The notes under the pieces were generated by a model that was not told the DNA's origin, ran no database searches, and saw nothing but the letters and a program-made list of their open reading frames with translations. From CAYOSU01 sp964406735 (GTDB lineage Bacteria > Bacillota > Clostridia > Christensenellales > CAMQZB01): a stretch of 64,000 nucleotides of DNA. Made by a program: the position numbers and the translations under genes. This document shows, in pieces, positions 43,367 through 51,790 of this stretch. Every line of letters begins with the position of its first letter. Position 1 is the stretch's first letter. The stretch is taken from NCBI GenBank assembly GCA_964406735.1, contig CAYOSU010000002.1:1-64000 (forward strand), written 5' to 3'.

Positions 43367-44311
43367 CTATTTTACCTCCGTTTGCTCACTTTCCATCTCG
43401 GAAAGCAGAGCAAATATCTCTTCCTTTGAATTTAATTTGTTTATCTCGCACTTATAATGGCTTGCGTTGCGCATTCCCTTGAAGTACGCCGCAAAGTGCT
43501 TGCGCATAAAGGTCGCCGTTCTATCCCCCATATCAGCTTCTAAAAGCTCGTAATGCGCTCTCATTACGTCAAACTTATTGCCCGTAAACTCCACGCCTAA
43601 AAGCTCTGAAAAAAGCCAAGGTGAGCCTATTGCGCCACGGGCTATCATAACTCCGTCGCACCCCGTTTGGGAAACAAGTCTATCCGCCGCCTCTTTTGAG
43701 AATACGTCGCCGTTTCCTATAACTGGTATCGACACGGCATTTTTTACTTTGCCTATTATCTCGTAATCCGCACTTCCGCTATACATCTGCGCTCGCGTCC
43801 TGCCGTGTACGGTTATTGCACTTGCACCCATATCCTCGCACATCCTGGCAAACTCAACGCAGTTGACGTGATTTTCATCCCAGCCCTTTCTGAATTTTAC
43901 CGTTACGGGCTTATCGGTAGACTTGACTACCGTCGAGATTATCTTCGCCGCATGGTCGGGCTCGGTCATTAAAAACGCACCGTCACCTTTTCCTGCCACC
44001 TTATGAACGGGACAGCCCATATTTATGTCGATGACGTCGTATTTATCAAGTATTCCGCTTTTGACTATCTCCTCGAAAACAGACTCGTCGCTTCCAAAAA
44101 GCTGAACGCCGCAAGGGTCTTCGTTATCAGCCTTTGAGAGTATCTTGTAAGTATTCTGATTATTGTACTTCAAGCCTTTGACGCTGACCATTTCGGTATA
44201 GGAAAGGCTTGCACCGAAATCTCGGCACAGCTTTCTGAACCCTACGTCCGCAACGCCAGCAAGCGGTGCGAGTATATAGTTGTTTTTAAGCTCAATTTCG
44301 CCTATCTTCAT
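43367..44311 (-). CDS. dusB: tRNA-dihydrouridine synthase
   Basis: A 314-residue flavoenzyme with APLAGVADVGFR, the catalytic block DINMGCPVHKV, KFRKGWDENHVN, TVHGRTRAQMYSG, IGNGDVFSKE and MIARGAIGSPW. It reduces uridines in the tRNA D-loop using FMN. Overlaps the hprK stop by four bases (ATGA). Confidence 0.94.
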   Translation of the reverse strand: MKIGEIELKNNYILAPLAGVADVGFRKLCRDFGASLSYTEMVSVKGLKYNNQNTYKILSKADNEDPCGVQLFGSDESVFEEIVKSGILDKYDVIDINMGCPVHKVAGKGDGAFLMTEPDHAAKIISTVVKSTDKPVTVKFRKGWDENHVNCVEFARMCEDMGASAITVHGRTRAQMYSGSADYEIIGKVKNAVSIPVIGNGDVFSKEAADRLVSQTGCDGVMIARGAIGSPWLFSELLGVEFTGNKFDVMRAHYELLEADMGDRTATFMRKHFAAYFKGMRNASHYKCEINKLNSKEEIFALLSEMESEQTEVK

Positions 44312-45225
44312 CTGTTTTTGATGCTCCGTTCGACGAGTACTTCAGCGGCGTTATAGCCCGACTTTTTAAGCAGGAAATTTGCTGCCGCCGCCTCGATTAT
44401 TACGGGAAGGTTACGCCCGGGGACGATAGGTATGATCACTTTGGGTATCTCTACGCCCAAGATATTCTCGTACGTACCCTCGCCGTCAAGTCTGTCGTAC
44501 TCCTTTTTGGGGTCTAAGTTCTGCATCTCAACGACGAGATCGACGTGCTTTTTGTCCTTTATCGCCGTTACGCCGTACATATTGCGAGTGTCGATTATGC
44601 CTATGCCTCTAAGCTCCATGAAGTACCTTATTACCTCGGGAGATTCGCCGTACAGGTTGTTCTGTACGTTCTTGATAATGATCGAGTCGTCCGCTACGAG
44701 TCTATGCCCACGCTTGATAAGTTCAAGCGCCGTTTCGCTCTTTCCTATACCGCTTTTGCCCGTCAGAAGAACGCCTACTCCCGAAACGTCCACGAAAACG
44801 CCGTGAACGCGCGTTGAGGGCGCAAGGAACTCGTTCAAAAATATCGTGAGGTTATTGACAAGCTGAGTCGTCTCGAGCGGAGACAAGAACAGCGGACAGT
44901 TGTGCTTTTTGTAGGAATTAAGCAGCGTCTCGGGAACTTCGAGCGAGCGTGATATTATCGTACACGGCACACGGCGTTCCAAGATCATGTCCATTATCAT
45001 TACTTTGTCTTTCTCAGGCTTGGCGTTGTAGTACTTCATTTCGGCGTTACCCATTACCTGAACTCTGTTCTCGCCGAAGTAGTCGAAAAAGCCTGCAAGC
45101 TGAAGCCCCGGTCTTGATACGTTGACCGTCGTAAAAGTCATCTCGCCGCTTCCTGCAAACAGTATCTCGAGCTTTAACTCCTTGGCAAATTCCTCGACCG
45201 TTATAGTCCTCGTTTCAACATCCAT
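44308..45225 (-). CDS. hprK: HPr kinase/phosphorylase
   Basis: A 305-residue enzyme with the HprK P-loop LLTGKSGIGKSETALELIKRG, ADDSIIIK and the signature ELRGIGIIDTRNMYG. It phosphorylates Ser46 of HPr for carbon catabolite control in Firmicutes. The start is the ATG at 45225, ten bases after GGAGGG; longer forms overlap the upstream gene. Confidence 0.96.
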   Translation of the reverse strand: MDVETRTITVEEFAKELKLEILFAGSGEMTFTTVNVSRPGLQLAGFFDYFGENRVQVMGNAEMKYYNAKPEKDKVMIMDMILERRVPCTIISRSLEVPETLLNSYKKHNCPLFLSPLETTQLVNNLTIFLNEFLAPSTRVHGVFVDVSGVGVLLTGKSGIGKSETALELIKRGHRLVADDSIIIKNVQNNLYGESPEVIRYFMELRGIGIIDTRNMYGVTAIKDKKHVDLVVEMQNLDPKKEYDRLDGEGTYENILGVEIPKVIIPIVPGRNLPVIIEAAAANFLLKKSGYNAAEVLVERSIKNR

Positions 45226-45230
45226 GACTT

Positions 45231-47879
45231 TTAGCCCTCCAAACAAAACTTTTCTATGGTCTTCGCAACGCCGTCCTCGACGTCCGAAGGTGCGATATAG
45301 TCTGCCTCTTCCAAAAGCTCCTTGCAAGCGTTTTTGACCGCTACGCCAAAGCCTGCGTACCTTATCATCGAAAGGTCGTTCTGACCGTCGCCGAACGCCA
45401 TTACGTCATCACGAGTAAGCCCTAAGTACTCGCAAAGTGCCTCTGCGCCCTTGTCTTTGCCGGCATTGACGCTTACGCACTCGAAAAGCCACTTCTTGCT
45501 GAACATAAAGTGGCACTTATCGCCGAACATCTTATTATATTTTTCGCATATAGCGTCGTTATCCGATCCGTCGGGAACGTAACACACTACCTTTGGCACG
45601 TTCCACCCCTTTTCCTCTAAAAACTCGGAGAGCGGCTTTCTCGTGAAGACGATAGGTATCCCTGTGTTTTTTATATACGCATCGGTGAACTCGTTCTCTT
45701 TCTCGGTGAAAACGTCTGCACCGTAATACGTCTGCGGTCTTATGCCGTCTTTTTCCATCTCGCGTATTACTTCAATAGCATCTGCGTTTGACATCGCAAT
45801 TTCCTTGATTATTTTATCGTTTTTCAAGTCTGCGACATACGCTCCGTTATACGCAAGCGCATAACCGAAGTTTATTCCGTTCTCGTCGAGAAGTTTTTTG
45901 ACCGCATCAGACGACCTTCCGGACGAAACGACGAATGTTCCGCCCCTTTTGACGTATTCGTGTATGACCTTTAACGTATAGTCCGTCACCTTTCCGCCCT
46001 TTGGAAGTAACGTATCGTCGTAATCGGACAAAACGAGTTTATATTTCATATCGGCTTCTCCTTTGTGAAAGTGATCGTATATATTTTTGGCAAGCTTTTT
46101 GCCTATGCCATCCGTTTTTGCAAGCTCCTTTACGCTTGCCTCTTTTATCTTGGCAACTGTCCTGAACCTATCGCACAGCGCTTGTTTTTTCTTCTCTCCG
46201 ATGCCCTCTATCTCGTCAAGTCTTGACCTTAGCGAATTTTTGTTGTGAAGGCTTCTGAAAAAAGTGATCGCAAAGCGGTGGGACTCGTCTCTTATGCGTT
46301 GCAAAAGCTTTAAGGAGACATCTCGCTTTGGGATTATTATCGGGTCTTCCCGTCCCGGGACGAAGACCTCTTCTTCTCTTTTTGCAAGCGATATCATGGG
46401 GACGTAAATTCCTACCTCTTGCATCGCTTCTTGTGCATAGCCAAGCTGTCCCTTGCCGCCGTCGATGACTATCAGATCAGGTGCGCTCCCGAACGACGGG
46501 TCGCTATCACCGTCTTTCAGGCGTTGAAGTCTTCTTTTCAAGACCTCTTTCATGGACGCAAAGTCGTTTGCACCCTCGACGGTCTTTATTTTGAAGCGGC
46601 GGTAGTCGCTCGACTTTTTCTCGCCGTCGAAAAAGACTACCATAGATGCGACTTTATCTACACCCTGCACGTTCGAGATATCGTAGCACTCCATCCTGCG
46701 CAGTTTTTTAAGACCCAAAATATCTCTGAGCCTTTCGCACGCACCGACGGTCATATCCGACTTACGCTTTTCCGTATCGACGGATTTTTCCATAAAATCG
46801 GCGGCGTTTTTCTCAGAAAGCTCTACTAAGCTCTTTCTGACGCCGTTTTTGGGCGAAATTACGTTGAAAGCCTTGTCGGCAAGGGGGCTTAACGCTTCCT
46901 TGACGCTTGAAGCCATATCGTCGGGAATTGACAGCACTATCTCATCGGGGATCTTGGCATTCTGATAATACTGGACGACAAAGCCCGACAGTAGCTCTTC
47001 TTCGGTCGACACAAAGTCTACTACCGTGTAATTTTCTCCGCCCTGCATTCTGCCTTGGCGTATCATCAAGTGATTTATTACTCTGCTCGTGCCGTTCGTA
47101 GAATACCCGAAAACGTCCATATCGACGTCTTTTGGGAATGCCGATAGCGTTTTTGCCTTTATTTTTTCTACGACCGTAAGCATATTCCTCATCGCTATCG
47201 CTCGCTCAAAGCGTTCTTCCTCGGCTGCGATGCGCATTTTTTCGGAAAGCAGGGTCTCTACCTCTTTTGTGTCGCCCTTCAAAAACCTGACGACCTTTTC
47301 TATCAGCTCCCTATACTCTTCCTTGGAAACGCTTTCTGTGCAAGGTCCGACACATCTGCCCGTCTGATATTCAAGGCAAGGTCTGAAGCTTTTGGGTAGC
47401 TTATTTAAGTTTATATTGCAGCTTCTGACGTGAAAGCCCTCGTATATAACTCCGATAAGGTCTTTTACGGGAACGCCGCCCATATACGGACCGAAGTACG
47501 CCGCACCGTCTTTTTTTATCTTTCTCGTTATCTCAACGGTGGGATAATCGGACTTTTTATCTATCCTGATATACGGGTAGTTCTTGTCGTCTTTGAGAAG
47601 GATGTTATATTGCGGTTTGTATTTTTTTATTAAGTTGCTCTCTAAAACTAACGCATCGGACTCGGAATTGACTATGTAATAGTACAGGTCGTTAATTTTA
47701 TTGACCATCGCTATTACCTTGTCCGTCAGATTTTTGGGCGAGCGGAAATATTGCCTTACACGGTTTTTTAACACCTTGGCTTTTCCTATGTAGATTATCT
47801 CGTTGTTTTCGTCAAGCATGACGTAAACACCCGGGTCTGACGGCAGAGTCTTCAGTTTTTGTTCGAGATTTTTATTCAT
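45231..47879 (-). CDS. uvrC: UvrC excinuclease fused to a Cof-type HAD phosphatase
   Basis: A continuous 882-residue frame. Residues 1-610 are a complete UvrC: GIY-YIG domain (PGVYVMLDENNEIIYIGKA), cysteine-rich and UVR segments, RNase H-like endonuclease core (ECYDISNVQG, VIDGGKGQLG) and C-terminal helix-hairpin-helix motifs. Residues 611-882 are a complete Cof/HAD hydrolase (LSDYDDTLLP, VSSGRS, MAFGDGQNDLSMI). No stop codon separates them. At the junction an AAGGAG site stands eight bases before ATG 46049, so the phosphatase may also be made alone. The first ATG has no ribosome site and lies about three bases from the predicted RNA start. Confidence 0.9.
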   Translation of the reverse strand: MNKNLEQKLKTLPSDPGVYVMLDENNEIIYIGKAKVLKNRVRQYFRSPKNLTDKVIAMVNKINDLYYYIVNSESDALVLESNLIKKYKPQYNILLKDDKNYPYIRIDKKSDYPTVEITRKIKKDGAAYFGPYMGGVPVKDLIGVIYEGFHVRSCNINLNKLPKSFRPCLEYQTGRCVGPCTESVSKEEYRELIEKVVRFLKGDTKEVETLLSEKMRIAAEEERFERAIAMRNMLTVVEKIKAKTLSAFPKDVDMDVFGYSTNGTSRVINHLMIRQGRMQGGENYTVVDFVSTEEELLSGFVVQYYQNAKIPDEIVLSIPDDMASSVKEALSPLADKAFNVISPKNGVRKSLVELSEKNAADFMEKSVDTEKRKSDMTVGACERLRDILGLKKLRRMECYDISNVQGVDKVASMVVFFDGEKKSSDYRRFKIKTVEGANDFASMKEVLKRRLQRLKDGDSDPSFGSAPDLIVIDGGKGQLGYAQEAMQEVGIYVPMISLAKREEEVFVPGREDPIIIPKRDVSLKLLQRIRDESHRFAITFFRSLHNKNSLRSRLDEIEGIGEKKKQALCDRFRTVAKIKEASVKELAKTDGIGKKLAKNIYDHFHKGEADMKYKLVLSDYDDTLLPKGGKVTDYTLKVIHEYVKRGGTFVVSSGRSSDAVKKLLDENGINFGYALAYNGAYVADLKNDKIIKEIAMSNADAIEVIREMEKDGIRPQTYYGADVFTEKENEFTDAYIKNTGIPIVFTRKPLSEFLEEKGWNVPKVVCYVPDGSDNDAICEKYNKMFGDKCHFMFSKKWLFECVSVNAGKDKGAEALCEYLGLTRDDVMAFGDGQNDLSMIRYAGFGVAVKNACKELLEEADYIAPSDVEDGVAKTIEKFCLEG

Positions 47880-47888
47880 ACAGAGACT

Positions 47889-47917
47889 ATTTTACACGAA
47901 AAACACAAAATAATCAA
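47889..47917 (-). promoter_or_regulatory. Promoter of the uvrC operon
   Basis: Minus strand TTGATT (47917-47912), 17-base spacer, TAAAAT (47894-47889). The predicted start at about 47882 is only a few bases before the ATG at 47879. Confidence 0.62.
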
Positions 47918-47930
47918 TGTATTTTGGCAT

Positions 47931-48278
47931 TCAATACCCCAGATATTCCACGCCGCTTAAAAATACTTTGGAAACTACGCCGTCGCCGATACGGTAAAAC
48001 ACTATCTTCCCCTGTCTTTTGGAGCTGACTAAGCCAAAGTCTTTCAGGTTTTTAAGCTGGTGCGATACCGTCGTCTGATTTATATCAAGCATCCTCGATA
48101 TATCGGTAACGCACATCTCGGAGATAGAAAGTATGGACAGTATCCTGAGCCTCGTAGGCTCGGCAAAGAGCGCAAAAAGACAGGACAAGTCCTCTAACTT
48201 TCTCTTATCGGGAAGAAAGCTGTCTACTACGTCCGCCGTTCGCATATCAAGAAGCAATAGATCTTGCTTATTTGTCAT
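47931..48278 (-). CDS. ArsR family transcriptional regulator
   Basis: A 115-residue winged-helix repressor. The core has LFAEPTRLRILSIL, then MCVTDISRMLDINQTTVSHQLKNLKDFGLVSSKRQGKIVFYRIGD. Compared with arsenic/cadmium sensors (CVCDL) only one cysteine is present in the alpha-3 motif and no C-terminal DxH zinc site is obvious, so the ligand is unclear. An imperfect AT-rich inverted repeat (GTTGTT at 48299-48304, AACAAC at 48328-48333) lies upstream and may be its operator. Confidence 0.88.
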   Translation of the reverse strand: MTNKQDLLLLDMRTADVVDSFLPDKRKLEDLSCLFALFAEPTRLRILSILSISEMCVTDISRMLDINQTTVSHQLKNLKDFGLVSSKRQGKIVFYRIGDGVVSKVFLSGVEYLGY

Positions 48279-48367
48279 ATCGTTTTCCCTCCATACGTTG
48301 TTGATAACTTAATGATAATTATGGATAACAACAAAATGAAAGGGAGTTTTTGACTTTTATTTTGCTT

Positions 48368-48526
48368 TTACGTCGAACTATTCGGACAAAGAATCGAAAA
48401 GCAATCGGTGGTCGAAAAAAGCGCCAATATCAGGAATAACTGCGTCCAGTTTACGTTGTTGAAGTCGATCAAAAGCGCTAAGAGCGGCAAGAGTATCAAG
48501 CACTCGGAATTAAAGCACGAAAACAT
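48368..48526 (-). CDS. Small hydrophobic membrane peptide (52 residues)
   Basis: A short frame starts at ATG 48526 with GGAGG eleven bases upstream and ends at TAA. The product begins MFSCFNSECLILLPLLALL and has two hydrophobic segments separated by a short polar turn (DFNNVNW), with four cysteines. It fills most of an otherwise empty 380-base gap. Neighbours are ArsR downstream and a terminator upstream. No family recognised; coding status rests on the ribosome site and the amphipathic layout. Confidence 0.45.
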   Translation of the reverse strand: MFSCFNSECLILLPLLALLIDFNNVNWTQLFLILALFSTTDCFSILCPNSST

Positions 48527-48570
48527 TTTTGTTTTTACCTCCGTACCGTTTTCTTAACTATATGAAAAAG

Positions 48571-48590
48571 CCGCCTCAAAGGTGAGACGG
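48571..48590 (-). terminator. Terminator of the thrC-trpS-DUF5685 operon
   Basis: On the minus strand CCGTCTCA/TGAGGCGG with a four-base loop is followed by CTTTTT, about 70 bases after the last gene. Confidence 0.85.
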
Positions 48591-48660
48591 TTATGATATT
48601 TATATAATTCTTCGCAAAATACTTTAATTTTGAGAATAAATATGTGTTTTTGGCTTGTTT

Positions 48661-49173
48661 TTATACTTTGGTGTAGTATTTATTTACAAGTCTTAATGCG
48701 TAAACTATGATTTTTCCCATCAAAAGGTCGTATAAGTTCATTAAGGCAAAAGCGCCTACTATCAACGTCCAAAGGGGCAAATTCCACTCGTTTATCTCGG
48801 TAAAAAAGGTCGAGAAGAAATATATTACCGTTATCGATATTGCGTAGAAAACTTCCTTTATCGCAATCTCGACGACCTTTTTTGCACCCTTTTGCTTTGC
48901 TATGCAGTGGATAAGTACGTAAGGCGCAAAGAACGCCAGGAACGGGAGCATCGTCAAAAAGTTCGGTGCGAATATTCCGCCTATGACCGTTGACGCAATA
49001 AAACAAAGAATGCTCCACTTTATCTCCCCCGTGATAAACGGCATAACGAGGCACAAAGACGCCAGCATATAGCACGAATAATCGAGAACGTTGAAATAAT
49101 TACCTAAAATGATAAAGACTGCCGAAAACGCACAGGATATTCCTGCGAGGGCAATCTTTTTCGTTTTTTTCAT
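48661..49173 (-). CDS. Small multi-spanning membrane protein
   Basis: A 170-residue protein with five or six membrane segments. The N-terminus MKKTKKIALAGISCAFSAVFIILG resembles the first helix of substrate-binding S components of energy-coupling transporters, but no specific member is recognisable. The ATG at 49173 overlaps the TGA of the J-domain gene, whose last codons supply the GGAGG site. Last gene of its operon. Confidence 0.6.
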   Translation of the reverse strand: MKKTKKIALAGISCAFSAVFIILGNYFNVLDYSCYMLASLCLVMPFITGEIKWSILCFIASTVIGGIFAPNFLTMLPFLAFFAPYVLIHCIAKQKGAKKVVEIAIKEVFYAISITVIYFFSTFFTEINEWNLPLWTLIVGAFALMNLYDLLMGKIIVYALRLVNKYYTKV

Positions 49174-49850
49174 CAGCAACCGCCTCCGATGCAGTTACAG
49201 AAGAGGTTGAGGCACAAAAGCTGAGTACAGCAATTCATTGCGTCATCGCATCCGCCCATCTGACGGTTGTTATCGTCCCAATCGGGGGAATTGCCGTTGC
49301 CGTTTCTCTGCTGTTCCTTCCACCATTCTTCGGCGGGATTTTCTTTTCTTTGAGTGTTTTTATCCGCTTTTTCTACCTTTGCACCGCCCGACATGACTTT
49401 TTCGAGCTTTTGCAAGGTCTTTTTGTACTTTTCGTTGTTGCTATCCTGCTCCAAAGCAAGTTCGAGCTGCTTTTTTGCATCGGTAAACCAGTCTTTTTTG
49501 TAAAAGACCATTGCCTGATAGTAGTGCCAATCGGCAGTTCTTTCAGTCATATCGTCAAGGATAGCCTGTGCATCGTTTATCTTGCCCGCCTTGACAAGCT
49601 CCTCGACTTTTTTGAACTTCGAGGTATTTTCGTCAAAGGTCTCTTCTTCGGTCTTGTAGCTTCTCGACTCAAGTACCTCTCTGTAAGCATCCTCAAGCTC
49701 GGTGAGCTTTCTTGCCGCAGTATCTCCTCTCTCACCCTCGAGGAACATATCGCCTCTATATTGAGCACGAAGCCTGTTATACGCTTCGTCGATCTCCTCG
49801 TCGGTCGCTCCTATTCCTAAACCAAAAACTTTGTATAAGTATTCTTGCAT
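49173..49850 (-). CDS. J-domain-like/TPR protein with a cysteine-rich tail
   Basis: A 225-residue protein. Residues 1-60 match a J domain in order (YKVFGLGIGATDEEIDEAYNRLRAQY, then ARKLTELEDAYREVLE), but the HPD tripeptide that activates DnaK is absent. A TPR-like pair of helices follows, then a low-complexity linker and a C-terminal tail with seven cysteines ending CNCIGGGC. Start overlaps the DUF5685 gene by 34 bases, with AAGGAG upstream. Membrane tethering or metal binding by the tail is possible. Confidence 0.75.
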   Translation of the reverse strand: MQEYLYKVFGLGIGATDEEIDEAYNRLRAQYRGDMFLEGERGDTAARKLTELEDAYREVLESRSYKTEEETFDENTSKFKKVEELVKAGKINDAQAILDDMTERTADWHYYQAMVFYKKDWFTDAKKQLELALEQDSNNEKYKKTLQKLEKVMSGGAKVEKADKNTQRKENPAEEWWKEQQRNGNGNSPDWDDNNRQMGGCDDAMNCCTQLLCLNLFCNCIGGGC

Positions 49851-50764
49851 TTCTCTCCTTGCATTACACCTTTAGTCATCAAGGGTAAGCCTTTTTGTAT
49901 TACGTTAGCTAAAAAATCTTTATTGAATGAAAACTTTATCTTCAAAAAGCTGTCGTTTATGGCGTTTAAGCAGGATGCAAAGGCAAAGACTATCTCCTCG
50001 CCGTGCTTTTCCATCAGCTCTTTATGCGTTAATACGCCCGAATATATCACCTTGAAGGGATTAAACTTATTTTCCTTTACGTCGTCCTCAAAGTCGTCGA
50101 GTGCGTCTATCATATATATCCACTTACCGACGTTATAAGAAAGATGGGAAAGGCTTTCAAGGTTATTTTCAGCCGCATCCCCGTCATTATAGCACACCGA
50201 ATCTTCTTTTTCAACTAAATGCTTGCTTGCGTATAAAGTTACGATAGCTTTCACACAATCGCGCATCATTGACGCAAACTCGTCGGAAATTTTATCAAGC
50301 GTGAAATCAGTCGTCTTTTCCACCTCACGAAGGCTTGCGTAGCGGGTCTTTACTATCTCCTCTACGCCTGTTAGGTTCTCGCTTGCCTTTTTCAAGGCAT
50401 TTTTTAAGCCTCTCATCGCAGATCTTGCCTTTGTTGAGTTATCGTCGAGCGCTTTATCGTAAGCTGCGTAATAGCCCAAAATAACGTTAAAGGACGCCAA
50501 CATATCGGTAAGCTCGTTGGACTCTACAGACTTTCTTTGCGTGAAGGGCTTCGTTATACATCTGAGCTTTTCAAACGTTACGTCTACACCCAAGTAATTG
50601 TGAAGAAGTATCGCAAGGAAGGTTATATCGTAATTTATCGTAAAGCGTGAAAGCTGACCGAACTGGCGTTCCATAGACTTGCATACGCCGCAGTAAAAAG
50701 AGCGGTATAGGTCGAAGTCTTTCATATATAAATGAGCCTTTTCGGGCATTACGTATCCAAACAT
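49817..50764 (-). CDS. DUF5685 family protein
   Basis: A 315-residue helical protein. Its start (MFGYVMPEKAHLYMKDFDLYRSFYCGVCKSM, with paired cysteines) and the block INYDITFLAILL are typical of DUF5685 of Clostridia, which I recall next to J-domain proteins as seen here. A late block GKWIYMIDALDDFEDD suggests a metal-binding DxxDD motif as in isoprenoid enzymes. Function unknown. Confidence 0.75.
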   Translation of the reverse strand: MFGYVMPEKAHLYMKDFDLYRSFYCGVCKSMERQFGQLSRFTINYDITFLAILLHNYLGVDVTFEKLRCITKPFTQRKSVESNELTDMLASFNVILGYYAAYDKALDDNSTKARSAMRGLKNALKKASENLTGVEEIVKTRYASLREVEKTTDFTLDKISDEFASMMRDCVKAIVTLYASKHLVEKEDSVCYNDGDAAENNLESLSHLSYNVGKWIYMIDALDDFEDDVKENKFNPFKVIYSGVLTHKELMEKHGEEIVFAFASCLNAINDSFLKIKFSFNKDFLANVIQKGLPLMTKGVMQGEKCKNTYTKFLV

Positions 50765-50785
50765 TGCTTTACTTCCCTGTTATTT

Positions 50786-51784
50786 TTATCCTCTCGGCAA
50801 GAAGCCTACCTTTCTATATACCTTGGAAATGGTCTTTCGAGCCATATAATGCGCTTTCTCAGCACCCTCTGCAAGCACCTTGTTAAGAGTGTCTTTATCC
50901 TTCAAAAGCTCGTCTTTTCTCGCTCTTACGGGGGAAATTGCCTCTATTACGACGTTTGCAACCTCGTCTTTGAGCTCGGCGTACGTCGAAGACGAGAAAT
51001 CTCTTTCCGCATCGGCTATCGAGATGCCCTTTAAGCTTGCGTATATCGTCAAAAGGTTGGTTATTCCCTCTTTGCCCTCGCCTGCAACTATCCTGTTATC
51101 GGAGTCCGTTACCGCACGGCGAAGCTTTCTTCTTATCGTATCGTTGTCGTCGGCAAGAGATATGAAGCCGTTTATATTCTCGTCCGACTTACTCATCTTT
51201 GCCTTAGGATTCTGAAGGCTCATTATTCTTGCGCCGTTCTTGGGAATATATCCCTCGGGAACTACGAAGGTATCGCCGTATCTTGCGTTAAAGCGAAGCG
51301 CAATATCTCTCGTCAACTCCAAATGCTGTTTCTGATCGGCGCCGATCGGCACAAGTGCCGTCTGATAAAGCAAAATGTCCGCAGCCATAAGCACGGGGTA
51401 ATCCATAAGTCCCATGTTTATATTATCGGCATGACGAGCACATTTATCCTTGAACTGCGTCATTCTGTTGAGCTCGCCGATGTACGTTATCGTGTTCAAC
51501 ACCCAAGCAAGCTCGGTATGCTCGGGAACGTGAGACTGCACGAAAAGCACGGTCTTTTCGGGATCGAGACCGCACGCTAAATATAGCGCTAAAAGCTCGT
51601 ACGCGTTCTTTCTGAGCGTTGCAGGGTCTTGCTTTACCGTTATCGAATGAAGATCTACGACGCTGTATATGCACTCGTATTCATCCTGAAACTCGGGAAA
51701 GTTCTTCAATGCGCCTATATAGTTGCCGAGCGTTATATTGCCCGTCGGCTGTATGCCTGAAAATAACCTCTTCTTTTCTTCCAT
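50786..51784 (-). CDS. trpS: Tryptophanyl-tRNA synthetase
   Basis: A 332-residue class Ic synthetase with the HIGH-like block GIQPTGNITLGNYIGAL, the tryptophan pocket block DQKQHLELTRDIA and the KMSKS loop AKMSKSDEN. It charges tRNA-Trp. Six bases after thrC; no T-box is visible upstream of the operon. Confidence 0.97.
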   Translation of the reverse strand: MEEKKRLFSGIQPTGNITLGNYIGALKNFPEFQDEYECIYSVVDLHSITVKQDPATLRKNAYELLALYLACGLDPEKTVLFVQSHVPEHTELAWVLNTITYIGELNRMTQFKDKCARHADNINMGLMDYPVLMAADILLYQTALVPIGADQKQHLELTRDIALRFNARYGDTFVVPEGYIPKNGARIMSLQNPKAKMSKSDENINGFISLADDNDTIRRKLRRAVTDSDNRIVAGEGKEGITNLLTIYASLKGISIADAERDFSSSTYAELKDEVANVVIEAISPVRARKDELLKDKDTLNKVLAEGAEKAHYMARKTISKVYRKVGFLPRG

Positions 51785-51790
51785 TTCCTT

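Noticed and set aside
48371..48553. A plus-strand stop-free stretch of about 61 codons opposite the small membrane peptide
   Set aside because: It has no in-frame ATG and no ribosome site at its start; the minus-strand frame has both.
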